From positions 1 to 64,000 of the forward strand of contig NZ_JAFCJX010000003.1 in NCBI RefSeq assembly GCF_018130695.1: a stretch of 64,000 bases of DNA, read 5' to 3'. Below the pieces are notes generated by a model. It did no database searches and had not been told where the DNA came from. It worked only from the letters and a program-made list of their open reading frames with translations. Shown piece after piece: positions 43,993 through 53,884 of the stretch (position 1 is the stretch's first letter; every line of letters begins with the position of its first letter). The translations under genes and the position numbers were made by a program. Source of the stretch: Bradyrhizobium jicamae (GTDB lineage Bacteria > Pseudomonadota > Alphaproteobacteria > Rhizobiales > Xanthobacteraceae).

Positions 43993-45081
43993 ATGAAGCG
44001 AAGAGATTTCATCAAGGTCACGGGATTGGGCGTCGCCGGCGCCGCAGCGGTCGCGGCACCCGCGATCGCGCAGTCGATGCCGGAGCTGAAATGGCGGCTA
44101 ACGACGAGCTGGCCGAAATCGCTCGACACGCTGCACGGCGGCGCCGAGCTGATGGCGAAGGCGGTGGGCGAGGCCACCGACAACAAATTCCAGATCCAGA
44201 CCTTTGCCGCCGGCGAGATCGTGCCCGGCCTGCAGGTGCTCGACGCCGTGCAGAACGGCACGGTTGAGATGGGGCACACCGCGCCTTATTATTACTACGG
44301 CAAGGATCCGACCTTCACCTTCGGCTCGGCGGTGCCGTTCGGTCCCAACATGCGGCTGAACCAGGCCTGGTTCATGGTCGGCGGCGGCAAGGAGCTGCTC
44401 AACGATTTCTACAAGAGCTACAACGTCACCTCGCTGCTTGCCGGCAACACCGGCTGCCAGATGGGCGGCTGGTTCCGCAAGGAGATCAAGACCGTCGCCG
44501 ATCTCAACGGCCTGAAATTCCGCATCGGCGGCTTCGCCGGCAAGGTGATGCAGAAGCTCGGCGCGGTGCCGCAGCAGCTCGCCGGCGGCGACATCTATCC
44601 GGCGCTGGAAAAGGGCACGATCGACGCCGCCGAATGGGTCGGCCCCTATGACGACGAGAAGCTCGGTTTCTACAAGGTCGCGCCGAACTACTACTTCCCC
44701 GGCTGGTGGGAAGGCGGCCCGATGCTGGTGGCGATGATCAATCTCGACAAGTGGAACGCGTTGCCGAAATATTATCAGCACGTGCTGGAGCAGGCCGGCC
44801 ATCTCGCCAACAACTGGATGATGGCACGCTACGACCAGGCCAATCCGCCGGCGCTGAAGAAGCTGCTCGCCGGCGGCACCAAGCTGCGCCCGTTCCCGGC
44901 CGAGGTGATGGAAGCCTCCTTCAAGGCGGCGAAGGAGCTGCACAGCGAGGTCGCGGCGACCAACGCCAACTTCAAGAAGGTGTATGAGTCCCTGACCGCG
45001 TTCTCCAACCTCGGCTATCAGTGGTTCCAGGTCGCGGAAGTCGGCTACGACAATTTCATGGCGCGCCACTCGCAGGTGTGA
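43993..45081 (+). CDS. TRAP transporter substrate-binding protein 2 (Tat-exported)
   Basis: A 362-residue paralogue of the protein at 42637, with its own Tat signal (MKRRDFIKVTGLGVAGAAAVAAPAIAQS). Ligand-site motifs are the same ([52 protein letters not shown]). Differences cluster in the ligand region: YYYYGKDPTFTFGSAVPFG against [19 protein letters not shown]. The two copies probably take up related acids through a shared TRAP permease. A terminator separates the two genes. Confidence 0.92.
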   Translation: MKRRDFIKVTGLGVAGAAAVAAPAIAQSMPELKWRLTTSWPKSLDTLHGGAELMAKAVGEATDNKFQIQTFAAGEIVPGLQVLDAVQNGTVEMGHTAPYYYYGKDPTFTFGSAVPFGPNMRLNQAWFMVGGGKELLNDFYKSYNVTSLLAGNTGCQMGGWFRKEIKTVADLNGLKFRIGGFAGKVMQKLGAVPQQLAGGDIYPALEKGTIDAAEWVGPYDDEKLGFYKVAPNYYFPGWWEGGPMLVAMINLDKWNALPKYYQHVLEQAGHLANNWMMARYDQANPPALKKLLAGGTKLRPFPAEVMEASFKAAKELHSEVAATNANFKKVYESLTAFSNLGYQWFQVAEVGYDNFMARHSQV

Positions 45082-45099
45082 TGGCGGTGCTTCATCTTC

Positions 45100-45240
45100 G
45101 CCTCTCCCCGCGTGCGGGGAGAGGTCGGATTGCATCGCAGATGCAATCCGGGTGAGGGGGACTCACCGCGAACTGGCTCTCACCGTTTTCGCGGAGGCAG
45201 CCCCTCACCCTGACCCTCTCCCCGTAAGAACGGGGAGAGG
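45100..45240. repeat. Imperfect inverted repeats (CTCTCCCCGC family)
   Basis: CTCTCCCCGCGTGCGGGGAGAG, then GGATTGCATCGCAGATGCAATCC, and at the end CTCTCCCCG...CGGGGAGAG form strong hairpins between the TRAP gene and the efflux operon's end. The GTGAGGGG/CCCCTCAC elements recur at 50155-50330. Confidence 0.8.
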
Positions 45241-45278
45241 GGAAAAGAGAGAGTGCCTAGGTCGCGAGAGTGATTGCA

Positions 45279-46832
45279 TCAACTCTTCGACGCCACGCGC
45301 GTCTCGAACACGCAGCCCCGCCAGTCGCTGGTCGGGCAATGCGCCGGCCAGCCGCCGCCGAGCGCCATGAACAGGGCTGCGGTGTCGGACAGCCGCGTCG
45401 CCATCGCCAGGACGCGGATGGTGGCGGCGTTGAAATAGGCCTGCTGCGCGTTCAGCACATTGACCTGGTTGACCTGGCCGAGCACCAGCTGCTTCTGCAC
45501 GATCTCGAGGCTGGCCTTCGCGGTGTCCTCGGCCTTGATCGCGGTCTGCACTGCGCGCGCGTCCGCCTGCAGGCTGCGGATCGCGTCGGCCACGTTCTGC
45601 AGCGCGGTGATCACGGCCTGCCGGTACAGCGCATTGGCCTGATCGAGCGCGGCCTCGGCGGCCTTCTGCTTGTGGTACAGCGTAAAGCCGTCGAACACGG
45701 TCTGCGTCGCGCTGCCGGCGACGGTGTAGAACAGCGTGCCCGGCGTGAACAGCTCGGCGGCCTTGAAGGCGCTGGCACCCGGATTGGCCGAGATCGTCAA
45801 ACTCGGCAGCCGGGCGGCGATGGCGACGCCGACCAGCGCGCTTGCCGAATGCAGATTGGCTTCCGCGGCGCGCACGTCCGGCCGCTGCGCCACCAGCGCG
45901 CTCGGCAGGCTGACCGGCAGATTGCTCGGCAGCACGAGGCTCTGCAGGCTGAATTTCTGCAGGATCTCATCCGCAGAGAACTGCCCGGCGAGCGCGGTGA
46001 GCAGGTCGCGCTGGATCGCCAGCTGCTTCTGCAGCGGCGGCAGCGTCTGCTCCGATTGCGCCAGCGCGGTCTCCTGCGCCAGCACGTCGACCTGCGCGGC
46101 CTGGCCCGCATCGAACTGGTTCTTGAGGATGCCGAGGATGTCGCGCTCGATCTTGATGATGCGCTCGGTGGCGGCGATCTGGCCGCGCAGCGAGGCCTCC
46201 TGGATCGCTGCCGTCACGACGTTGGCGGTCAATGTTAGATAGGCCGCCTCGAGCTGGAACTGGGCCTGCTCGGTCTGCGCGTCCAGACTCTCGACGGCGC
46301 GGATGTTCTGGCCCCAGATGTCGGGCACGAAGCTGATGTTGAGCTGCGCCGTCTGCAGCGTGTAGCGGCTCTGCGGCGGATTGGCCGGGCCGGCTTGCGT
46401 CGCCATGTTGGAGAATTGCTGGTCGGACGGCGTATAGTTCACGCCGATCTGCGGGAAGAACAGGCCGCGCTGCGCCAGCGCGTTGGAGTTCGCAACCTGG
46501 ATCGCGGCCTCCGCCGACTGCAGCGACGGATTGCGCTCGACGGACAGGCGGATCAGATTGTTCAGCGGGGCCGAACGGAACGCCGCCCACCAGCGCGTCG
46601 AGATCTCCGCGCCGGAGACGAAGCGCTGCTGCGCCACGTGCGGGCCGTCACGGTTGGTCTGCGGCGACTGCAGCGGCTCCCGCGTGTAGCCGGCGACATC
46701 GGGCGAGGGAGGTGCCACGAAGTTGGGGCCGACGGCGCAGCTTGCGGTGAACAGTGCGAGCGTACTCATCGCAAGCGCGCGCCAAGCAGCGGCGGATTGA
46801 GATCTTGTCGAGATGTGGAGCATGCAGGCCAT
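45279..46832 (-). CDS. NodT/CzcC-type outer-membrane efflux factor
   Basis: A 517-residue TolC-like outer-membrane lipoprotein. The signal ends in a lipobox (LFTASC). Two repeats of the outer-membrane efflux domain follow (NPSLQSAEAAIQVANSNALAQRG, QAAQVDVLAQETALAQSEQTLPPLQKQLAIQRD). It forms the exit duct for the RND pump at 46835. The upstream pump gene's TAG overlaps a GTG at 46835; I use ATG 46832. The three genes at 51554-45279 (adaptor, pump, duct) form one CzcBAC-like operon. Confidence 0.92.
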   Translation of the reverse strand: MACMLHISTRSQSAAAWRALAMSTLALFTASCAVGPNFVAPPSPDVAGYTREPLQSPQTNRDGPHVAQQRFVSGAEISTRWWAAFRSAPLNNLIRLSVERNPSLQSAEAAIQVANSNALAQRGLFFPQIGVNYTPSDQQFSNMATQAGPANPPQSRYTLQTAQLNISFVPDIWGQNIRAVESLDAQTEQAQFQLEAAYLTLTANVVTAAIQEASLRGQIAATERIIKIERDILGILKNQFDAGQAAQVDVLAQETALAQSEQTLPPLQKQLAIQRDLLTALAGQFSADEILQKFSLQSLVLPSNLPVSLPSALVAQRPDVRAAEANLHSASALVGVAIAARLPSLTISANPGASAFKAAELFTPGTLFYTVAGSATQTVFDGFTLYHKQKAAEAALDQANALYRQAVITALQNVADAIRSLQADARAVQTAIKAEDTAKASLEIVQKQLVLGQVNQVNVLNAQQAYFNAATIRVLAMATRLSDTAALFMALGGGWPAHCPTSDWRGCVFETRVASKS

Positions 46833-46834
46833 CA

Positions 46835-49800
46835 CTAATGTGCCGCTTCAGGCGGCGCGGTGGCCGGAGTCTCGCTCGGTGTGACGGCGCGTTCGCGCGA
46901 CAGGAAGATTTTTCGCAGCGCCGGCGCCACGATCAGCAGCAGCAGGGGGCCGATGAACATGCCGCCGACCACGACGGTGGCGAGCGGCCGCTGCACCTGG
47001 CTGCCGATGCCGTGCGACAGCGCCGCTGGAAACAGGCCGACGCCGGCGGACAGCGCGGTCATCAGCATCGGCCGCATCCGCTGCTCGGCGCCATGGAATA
47101 CGGCCTCCGCGATGCTCATGCCGGAGGCGCGCAGCTCGCGGAAATAGGTGATGTTGAGGATGCCGTCCATCACGGCGACACCGAACAGCGAGATGAAGCC
47201 GATCGCCGCCGAGATCGAGAAGTCGAGCCCGGCCAGATACAGCGCGATCAGCCCGCCGCCGACCGCGAAGGGAATGCCGGCCAGCGCCAGCAGGCTGTCG
47301 CGCAGCGAGTTGAACAGGCTGTAGAGCAGCACGAAGATCAAGAGCAGCGTGATCGGCACGACGACCATCAGCCGCGCCTTCGCCGCCTCCAGATTGTCGA
47401 ACTCGCCGGACCAGATCATCCGGTAGCCGGTCGGCAGCTGCACGGCTTCCGCGACGCGCTGCTGCGCCTCGGCGACGGTGCCGCCGAGATCGCGGCCGCG
47501 CACGCTGAACTTGATCGGGATATAGCGCTGGCTGGCCTCGCGGTAGATGAACAGCGCTCCGGTATCGAGCGAGATGTCGGCGAGCTCGCTCAGGGGAATA
47601 TAGGCGTTGCTGCCCGACGACGTCTGATAGGCGACCTTGATGTCGCGCACCGCATCGATGCTCTGGCGGAATTTAGTGTCGAGCCGGACGGCGACGCCGA
47701 ACTGCCGGTCGCCTTCGAGCACCGTCGTCGCGTTGGTGCCGCCGAGCGCTGCCTGCACCACGGTGGTGACGTCGCCGGTGTTGAGCCCGTAGCGCGCGGC
47801 CTTCTCTCTGACGACCTTGATGTTGAGGTTGGGCTGGCCGACGAGGTGGAAAATGCCGAGATCGGCGACGCCGCGGATCTTGGCCATTTCCTCCGAGACC
47901 TTGGTCGCGAGCTGCTCCAGCACGTCGAGATTGGGGCCGATGATCTTGACCGAATTCGCGCCCTTCACGCCGGAGAGGGCTTCCTCGATATTGTCCTGGA
48001 TGTACTGCGAGAAGTTGAAGGTGACGCCGGGCATCTCGGCGTCGAACTCCTGCTGCAGCTCCTCGGTCAGCTTCTCCTTGGTCAGGCCCGGCGGCCATTC
48101 GTCGAACGGCTTGATCGGCGCGAACAGCTCGACATTGGAGAAGGGCGAGGCATCGCTGCCATTGTCGGGCCGGCCGTGCTGCGACACCACGGTGATGATC
48201 TCGGGATGGCGCAGCAGGATCTCGCGCATCTTGCGGGTCGGATCGGTGCCGGCGTCGAGCGAGATGGTCGGCGGCATCGAGGCGCGGATCCAGAAATTGC
48301 CTTCCTCGAGCGCCGGCAGGAATTCGCTGCCGAGCCGGCTCGCGGCAAGCCCGCTGAGCACCAGGAAGATCACGCCGGCGGCGACCGCGACCTTGACGCG
48401 GCCGAGCGCCCAGCGCAGCACCGGCGTATAGGCCTGCCGCAGCCAGCGCACGATGATGGTCTCGGTCTCCTCGATATGCTTCGGCAGCAGCAGCGAGGCC
48501 AGCACCGGCGTCACCGTGAACGTCGCGAGCAGGGCGCCGGCGAGTGCATAGCCATAGGTGCGCGCCATCGGACCGAAGATCTGCCCTTCGACGCCTTGCA
48601 TGGTGAACAGCGGCACGAAGGCGGTGACTGTTATCGCGGCGGTGAAGAACACGGCCTTGTCGACCTGCAGCGCGCTGACGAAGATCATGCGCAGCCGCTC
48701 GGTCCAGTTGCCGGGTGCCTGGCCATGCGTCGCTGTGGTCGGATCCGGGCCCCAATAGCCGTCCGCGAGATTCTTCAAGACGCGCAGCCGGCTCTCGGGC
48801 GTTGATTGGAAATTGCGGAAGATGTTTTCCATCATGATGACGGCGGAATCGACGATGATGCCGAAATCGACCGCGCCGAGCGACAGCAGGTTGGCGTCCT
48901 CACCCTGCAGCACCAGGATAACGATGGCGAAGAACAGCGCGAACGGGATGTTAGCTGAGACGATCAGCGCGCTGCGGAGATCGCCGAGGAACACCCACTG
49001 GATCACGAACACCAGCAGGCAGCCGAAGATCAGATTGTGCATCACCGTGTGGGTGGTGACGCCGACCAGCGTGCTGCGGTCGTAATAGGGCACGATCTTG
49101 ACGCCGGCGGGCAGCGTGCCGTCGCTGTTGATCTTGGCAACCTCCGCCTGAACCTTCGGGATGATGTCGTTGGTGTGCTGGGTGCGACCCATCACGACGA
49201 TCGCGGCCGCGACGTCATCGTCCTTGTCCTTGCCGGCGATACCGAGCCGCGGCACATAGCCGACCGAGACCTTGGCGACGTCCTTGATCTGGATCGGCAG
49301 CCCGTTGGACTGGGTCAGCACGATGTTCTCGATGTCGCGGACTTTGTAGCCCTTGGTGATGTCGTCGTCGCCGCCGGAATTGATCAGGCCGATGCCGCGG
49401 ATGTTGACGGATTGCTGGCCGATCGCGATCTCGCGACCGCCGACATTGACGTTGGAATTGCCGAGCGCACCGATCAGCTGCGGCACGGTGATGTTGTAGG
49501 CCTCGAGCTTGGCGAGGTCGGCGTCGACGTTGAACTGCTTTGTGGTGCCGCCCCAGGCATTGATCTGCACCACGCCGGGCAGGGTCATCAGGCGGCGGGT
49601 GACGACGTAGTCCTGCAGCGTGCGCAGATTGGTCAGGCCGAAATTCGGCGGGCCGACCAGCCGGTAGCGATAGATCTCGCCGACCAGGCTCGACTGCTGG
49701 ATGGTCGGCACCAGATTGCCGGGCAGCTGGATGTTCTGCTGGATCGAGTTGGCAGTCTGCGTCAGCGCGAAATAATAGTCGACGCCGTAGCGGAAGGTGA

Positions 49801-50146
49801 CGCGCACGAAGGAGAGGCCGTAGAACGAGGTCGAGCGGATGTTGACCACGCCGGGCGTCGGGTAGAGCCCAACTTCCATCGGGATCGTGTAGTACTTCTC
49901 CATCTCCTCGGCGGAGAGACCCGGCGCCTGCGCGGTGATTTCGAGAATGACCGGGGCAGGGTTCGGATAGGCCTCGATGTTGAGCTTGGTGAACGCGGCG
50001 ATGCCGGCGGCGCAGAACACCACGAGGCCGAGCACGATGATGGCGCTGCGGGTCAGGCCGAACTGGAGGATGCTCTTGACCAAGGTGCTGCACTTGTTGG
50101 GCTGGGGAACGACGTCCGATGACGCGGACGATGCGCTTCGTTTCAC
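46835..50146 (-). CDS. CzcA/CusA-type heavy-metal efflux (HME) RND transporter
   Basis: A 1103-residue inner-membrane pump with 12 predicted helices and two large periplasmic loops. TM4 carries SLGAVDFGIIVDSAVIMMENIF, the HME-RND signature with the proton-relay Asp and Glu pair that marks cation-exporting (Co/Zn/Cd/Ni or Cu/Ag) members. The repeat half is complete (FNSLRDSLLALAGIPFAVGGGLIALYLAGL...GFISLFGVAVMDGILNITYF). The metal is not readable. It starts at GTG 50146 after GGAGA. It lies between adaptor (50352) and outer-membrane factor (45279). Confidence 0.92.
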   Translation of the reverse strand: MKRSASSASSDVVPQPNKCSTLVKSILQFGLTRSAIIVLGLVVFCAAGIAAFTKLNIEAYPNPAPVILEITAQAPGLSAEEMEKYYTIPMEVGLYPTPGVVNIRSTSFYGLSFVRVTFRYGVDYYFALTQTANSIQQNIQLPGNLVPTIQQSSLVGEIYRYRLVGPPNFGLTNLRTLQDYVVTRRLMTLPGVVQINAWGGTTKQFNVDADLAKLEAYNITVPQLIGALGNSNVNVGGREIAIGQQSVNIRGIGLINSGGDDDITKGYKVRDIENIVLTQSNGLPIQIKDVAKVSVGYVPRLGIAGKDKDDDVAAAIVVMGRTQHTNDIIPKVQAEVAKINSDGTLPAGVKIVPYYDRSTLVGVTTHTVMHNLIFGCLLVFVIQWVFLGDLRSALIVSANIPFALFFAIVILVLQGEDANLLSLGAVDFGIIVDSAVIMMENIFRNFQSTPESRLRVLKNLADGYWGPDPTTATHGQAPGNWTERLRMIFVSALQVDKAVFFTAAITVTAFVPLFTMQGVEGQIFGPMARTYGYALAGALLATFTVTPVLASLLLPKHIEETETIIVRWLRQAYTPVLRWALGRVKVAVAAGVIFLVLSGLAASRLGSEFLPALEEGNFWIRASMPPTISLDAGTDPTRKMREILLRHPEIITVVSQHGRPDNGSDASPFSNVELFAPIKPFDEWPPGLTKEKLTEELQQEFDAEMPGVTFNFSQYIQDNIEEALSGVKGANSVKIIGPNLDVLEQLATKVSEEMAKIRGVADLGIFHLVGQPNLNIKVVREKAARYGLNTGDVTTVVQAALGGTNATTVLEGDRQFGVAVRLDTKFRQSIDAVRDIKVAYQTSSGSNAYIPLSELADISLDTGALFIYREASQRYIPIKFSVRGRDLGGTVAEAQQRVAEAVQLPTGYRMIWSGEFDNLEAAKARLMVVVPITLLLIFVLLYSLFNSLRDSLLALAGIPFAVGGGLIALYLAGLDFSISAAIGFISLFGVAVMDGILNITYFRELRASGMSIAEAVFHGAEQRMRPMLMTALSAGVGLFPAALSHGIGSQVQRPLATVVVGGMFIGPLLLLIVAPALRKIFLSRERAVTPSETPATAPPEAAH

Positions 50147-50154
50147 TCTCTCCG

Positions 50155-50330
50155 TTCTTGAGGAGAGAGAGAGGGTGAGGGGCAGTCACCGCAAACCCGG
50201 TTGGGTGGCGAGCTCGCGGAGGCTTCCCCTCACCCGGAATTCAAGCATTGCCTGAATTCCCACCGCTCCCCGCATCCGCCTACGCCAAGGCTTCGGCGGA
50301 CAAGGGCGGGGAGAGGCGATCGAGACCGCA
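50155..50330. repeat. Imperfect inverted repeats in adaptor-pump gap
   Basis: GAGAGAGAGGGTGAGGGGCAGTCACCG and GAGGCTTCCCCTCACCCGG form an interrupted hairpin, related to the blocks at 45100-45240. It sits in the spacer between the adaptor and the pump and may tune the relative expression of the two. Confidence 0.65.
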
Positions 50331-50351
50331 CTCGGGGATGGAGCACGATCA

Positions 50352-51554
50352 TCAGCCCGTGACCGCGTTGGCGAATTTGTTGCTGAGGAAGATTGCACCG
50401 GTGGAGGCGACGAGCTCGCCGGGGGCGAGACCGTCGAGGATCTGGCGCCAGCCGTCCTGTTCGAGCCCCGTTTTCACCGTGCGGCGCTCGAAGCGATGGC
50501 GGTCGGTGGTGACCCACACGGTCATGGTGCCGTCGCCCTCGCGCACGATCGCGTCGACGGGCACGCCGACCGATTGCTGCGGGGCGGCGGTCTCGATGGT
50601 GAACGTCGCCAGCATGCCGGCACGCAGTTCGTGCTGGGGATCGTCGATCACCGAGCGCACCAGCTGGCGGTGCGATGAGGAATCGATGTTGAGGCCGAGC
50701 GTGGTGACACGGCCGCGGAAGACCTCGTCGGGATAGGCGGGGACGCGCACCTCGACCGGCTGGCCGATCCGATAGGACGGCGCGTCGATCTCGATCACAT
50801 TGGCGACCATCCACATGGTCGAGAGGTCAGCGAGCGAGTAGGGCGCCGGCGCGTTGCCGGGCTGCACATAGAGGCCCGGCGCGGCGTTGCGGGCGATGAT
50901 CCGCCCGGAGATCGGACTGGGCACCACCAGGATCGAATCGACCTTGCGATCGGCGACGATGCGGTCGATCTCGGCATCGGTCTTGCCGAAAATCCGCACC
51001 GCGTCGCGCCCGGCCTTGTAATTGCCCTCGGCGGTCTGCTGGTCCGACGTCGCCTGGTCGACATCCTTCTGCGCGCCGCCGCCGGTCTTGAGCAGTTGCT
51101 TGACGCGCGCCAGGGTGCGGGTCTGCAGCTCCAGCACGCCGGATGACGCAAGCAGGGCCGACTCGGCCTGCAGCAGATCGGGACTGTCGATGGTGAACAA
51201 TGCGTCGCCCTTCTTCACCTCGTCGCCGATGTTGAAGAAAGTGTCGACGATCTTGCCGGGGTTCGGCGTGAACGCCTGCACCAGCATGTTCTGGTTGAAG
51301 TCGATCGAGCCGACCGCGTTCTTGGTGGTGCGGAAGGTATGTTGCTCGGCAGCGATCACCTTGAACTGCCCGGCCTGCTTGTCGTTCAACGCAACCGTCC
51401 CAAGCGCGACGTCGACGTCCTGCGGCGCCTTGCTCTGGGCCGCCTTCGCGGTCTCGACGGCATTGCCATGGCTCGTCAGCAGCCAGCCGCCGAGCAGCGC
51501 GCCCGCGATCACCGGCAGTGCCAGATAGGGTGCATGTCTTTTCCGAATTGCCAT
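50352..51554 (-). CDS. CzcB-type RND periplasmic adaptor (membrane fusion protein)
   Basis: A 400-residue membrane-fusion protein. An N-terminal anchor (YLALPVIAGALLGGWLLTS) precedes a lipoyl/barrel-sandwich hybrid domain (GKIVDTFFNIGDEVKKGDALFTIDSPDLLQAESALLASSG), a coiled-coil hairpin and a beta-barrel (EVRVPAYPDEVFRGRVTTLG). It joins the pump at 46835 to the duct at 45279. ATG 51554 follows a weak ribosome site; 51584 is also possible. The first gene of the efflux operon; a two-component system is divergent. Confidence 0.92.
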   Translation of the reverse strand: MAIRKRHAPYLALPVIAGALLGGWLLTSHGNAVETAKAAQSKAPQDVDVALGTVALNDKQAGQFKVIAAEQHTFRTTKNAVGSIDFNQNMLVQAFTPNPGKIVDTFFNIGDEVKKGDALFTIDSPDLLQAESALLASSGVLELQTRTLARVKQLLKTGGGAQKDVDQATSDQQTAEGNYKAGRDAVRIFGKTDAEIDRIVADRKVDSILVVPSPISGRIIARNAAPGLYVQPGNAPAPYSLADLSTMWMVANVIEIDAPSYRIGQPVEVRVPAYPDEVFRGRVTTLGLNIDSSSHRQLVRSVIDDPQHELRAGMLATFTIETAAPQQSVGVPVDAIVREGDGTMTVWVTTDRHRFERRTVKTGLEQDGWRQILDGLAPGELVASTGAIFLSNKFANAVTG

Positions 51555-51882
51555 CGCCGTCGATCCGCCCGAAAAGAAGCGCACCTGTTATCAGGGACGG
51601 CTGACGCCAACCTTACGGCGATGTTCAAAACGTTGCGTGTCAGCGGCGAATTTTGATTGCGGCGCAGGCGCTTTTATTTATTTTCCATAGGCGCCGCCGA
51701 CGCGATGGATAGCGAAAACATAGCGCGGCACGGCGGCACGATGCGTTGTGATGAAAAGCGCTTCGTTTGCACAGCGGGTTTGCCCAAGCCATGACCTCTG
51801 TAGAAATTTGCATGGGCTGGCTTGGAGCATTGAACTGTGCGAAGTGAAGGCGCCCCGGGCGGTGGATGATGGACGTGATGAT

Positions 51883-52557
51883 ATGCGGCTTTTGATCGTC
51901 GAGGACAATGTCGAGCTGTCGCGGCTCGTAGCTAGCGGCCTGATGGCGGCGGGCTATGCCGCCGACATCGTCGGCAACGTCATGGAGGCGCGCGATGCGC
52001 TGCGCAGCGTCAACTATGCCGCCATGATCCTCGACCTCGGCCTGCCCGACGGCGACGGGCTGTCGGTGCTGTCGGAGCTGCGCCGCAAGGCGGACCCGCT
52101 GCCCGTGCTGGTGCTGACCGCTCGCAACGGCCTGCAGGATCGCGTCAGCGGCCTGCGCACCGGCGCCGACGACTATCTGGCAAAACCGTTTGCGCTCGAA
52201 GAGCTGGTGGCGCGGCTCGAGGCGATCCTGCGCCGGCCCGGCCAGCTGCTCGGCGCCTCCCTCAATCTCGGCAATCTCGTGTTCGACACCGAGAGCCGCC
52301 AGGTTTTCATCGACGGCGAGCCGCGGGTGCTGTCGGCGCGCGAGACCTCGGTGCTGGAGATCCTGCTGCGGCGGCAGGGCCGGGTGGTGCCGAAGAAGAA
52401 TGTCGAGGATCACATCTTCGGGCTCGCCGGCGAGGTCGCTTCCAATGCGGTGGAGGTCTACGTCTCGCGCTTGCGCAAGCAGCTCGCCGAATTTGGCGCC
52501 AAGACCGTGATCCACACCATCCGCGGCGTCGGCTACATGATGGCCGAGGAGAAATAG
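51883..52557 (+). CDS. OmpR/CzcR-type response regulator
   Basis: A 224-residue regulator with receiver (MRLLIVEDNV..., phospho-acceptor D51 in LDLGLPDGDG, K in YLAKPF) and winged-helix DNA-binding domain (SRETSVLEILLRRQGRVVPKKNVEDHIF...VEVYVSRLRKQL). It is divergent from the RND operon and co-transcribed with the kinase at 52559 (one base apart). Likely activates the efflux operon in response to metal. The 298-base gap upstream holds both promoters. Confidence 0.93.
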   Translation: MRLLIVEDNVELSRLVASGLMAAGYAADIVGNVMEARDALRSVNYAAMILDLGLPDGDGLSVLSELRRKADPLPVLVLTARNGLQDRVSGLRTGADDYLAKPFALEELVARLEAILRRPGQLLGASLNLGNLVFDTESRQVFIDGEPRVLSARETSVLEILLRRQGRVVPKKNVEDHIFGLAGEVASNAVEVYVSRLRKQLAEFGAKTVIHTIRGVGYMMAEEK

Positions 52558-52558
52558 C

Positions 52559-53884
52559 GTGCTTCGTTTCGCTTCGCTGACATCGCGGATCGTGTTTTTG
52601 CACATCGTCGCGGTCGCGGTGGTGGCGATCTTCCTGCCGCTCTTGCTGCTCTGGCTGCTCAATTCCGAGATTTCCTTCCTGCACCGCGACGCCATGCGTG
52701 ACCAGGCCGAGGTGCTCGGCGAGAAGCTTGCGGTGAGGCCAGACGGCACGCTGACGCTCAATCTGCCGGAGAGCCTGAAGGGGCTCTATTCCGAGGCCTA
52801 TGGCCGCTACCAATACGATGTCTACGATGCCGAGGGCCGGTTGCTGTTTTCTTCGCATCGCAAGCCGACCGATGCCGCGCCGGGTGCGATCTCGAGCGGC
52901 GGCGTCGAGCGGACCATCGGCGGGCAGACGGTGCGGATCCGGGTCGCCGAGGACCTGTCGCATCGCGACGTCATCATCGACGACATCGTCTCCAATTTCT
53001 TCCGCCGGGTCGGATGGATCACGATCCCGATCTTGCTGATCCTGCTCGCGATCGACATCGTGATCTTCCGCCGCGCCGTGATCCCGCTGCTGCGTGCTTC
53101 CGAGGAGGCCAAGAACATCGGTCCGGCGCGCACCGATATCCGCCTGCCGACCGAGCGGATTCCGAGCGAGATCCTGCCGCTGGTCACCGCGGTCAACCAG
53201 GCCTTCGACCGCCTCGAGAACGGTTTTCGCGCGCAGCGCCAGTTCACCGCGGATGCGGCGCATCAGCTGCGCACGCCGCTCGCAATCCTGCGGACGCGGA
53301 TCGAGACGCTGGACAAGGGCAGCGGGGCGCAGGAGCTTCTGGCCGACATCGAGGGCATGAGCCGGATCGTCAGCCAGCTGCTGGAGATCGCCGAACTCGA
53401 CACGCTGGTGCTCGATCCCGCCGAGACCGCCGATCTGCGCGCGGTCTGCGCCGAGGTGGTCGGCTCGATCGCGCCTTACGCGCTGGCGCGCAGCAAGGAC
53501 ATCGCGCTGCGCGGCACCGACGAGCCGGTGCGTGTCAAAGGCAATGCCGAGATGCTGCAGCGGGCGATCTTCAATCTCGCGGAGAACGCGATCAAATACA
53601 CCGCCGACGAAACCTCCGTCGACGTCGAGGTCCGCGACGACGGCTCGGTACGGGTGCGCGACTGCGGCCCGGGCATTCCATCGGCCGAGCAGGGGCTGAT
53701 CTTCCAGCGCTTCTGGCGCGGCGATCGCCGACGCACCGATGGCGCGGGGCTCGGACTCTCGATCGTTCGCGGCGTGGTCGACGATCACGCCGCAACGGTG
53801 GCGGTGGAGAATTTGCCTGATGGCGGCGCCCAGTTCACACTGAGCTTCCGCCTCGCGGGGCGCGCGTCCGTTCCGGCCTCGTGA
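52559..53884 (+). CDS. Sensor histidine kinase (CzcS/QseC-like)
   Basis: A 441-residue kinase. Two transmembrane helices flank a ~120-residue periplasmic sensor (residues ~35-150), then HAMP (RAVIPLLRASEEAKNIG), HisKA (AAHQLRTPLAILRTRIETL) and HATPase with N box (FNLAENAIKYT), G1 (DCGPGIP) and G2 (GAGLGLSIVRGV). It starts at GTG 52559, one base after the regulator's stop. Probably senses a periplasmic cation (inferred from the efflux neighbour). Confidence 0.92.
   Translation: MLRFASLTSRIVFLHIVAVAVVAIFLPLLLLWLLNSEISFLHRDAMRDQAEVLGEKLAVRPDGTLTLNLPESLKGLYSEAYGRYQYDVYDAEGRLLFSSHRKPTDAAPGAISSGGVERTIGGQTVRIRVAEDLSHRDVIIDDIVSNFFRRVGWITIPILLILLAIDIVIFRRAVIPLLRASEEAKNIGPARTDIRLPTERIPSEILPLVTAVNQAFDRLENGFRAQRQFTADAAHQLRTPLAILRTRIETLDKGSGAQELLADIEGMSRIVSQLLEIAELDTLVLDPAETADLRAVCAEVVGSIAPYALARSKDIALRGTDEPVRVKGNAEMLQRAIFNLAENAIKYTADETSVDVEVRDDGSVRVRDCGPGIPSAEQGLIFQRFWRGDRRRTDGAGLGLSIVRGVVDDHAATVAVENLPDGGAQFTLSFRLAGRASVPAS

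Noticed and set aside
46754..48805. A 683-codon plus-strand frame across the RND pump gene
   Set aside because: It is the shadow of the HME-RND gene, rich in R/D/H/Q as expected from antisense GC-rich DNA, with no family motif.
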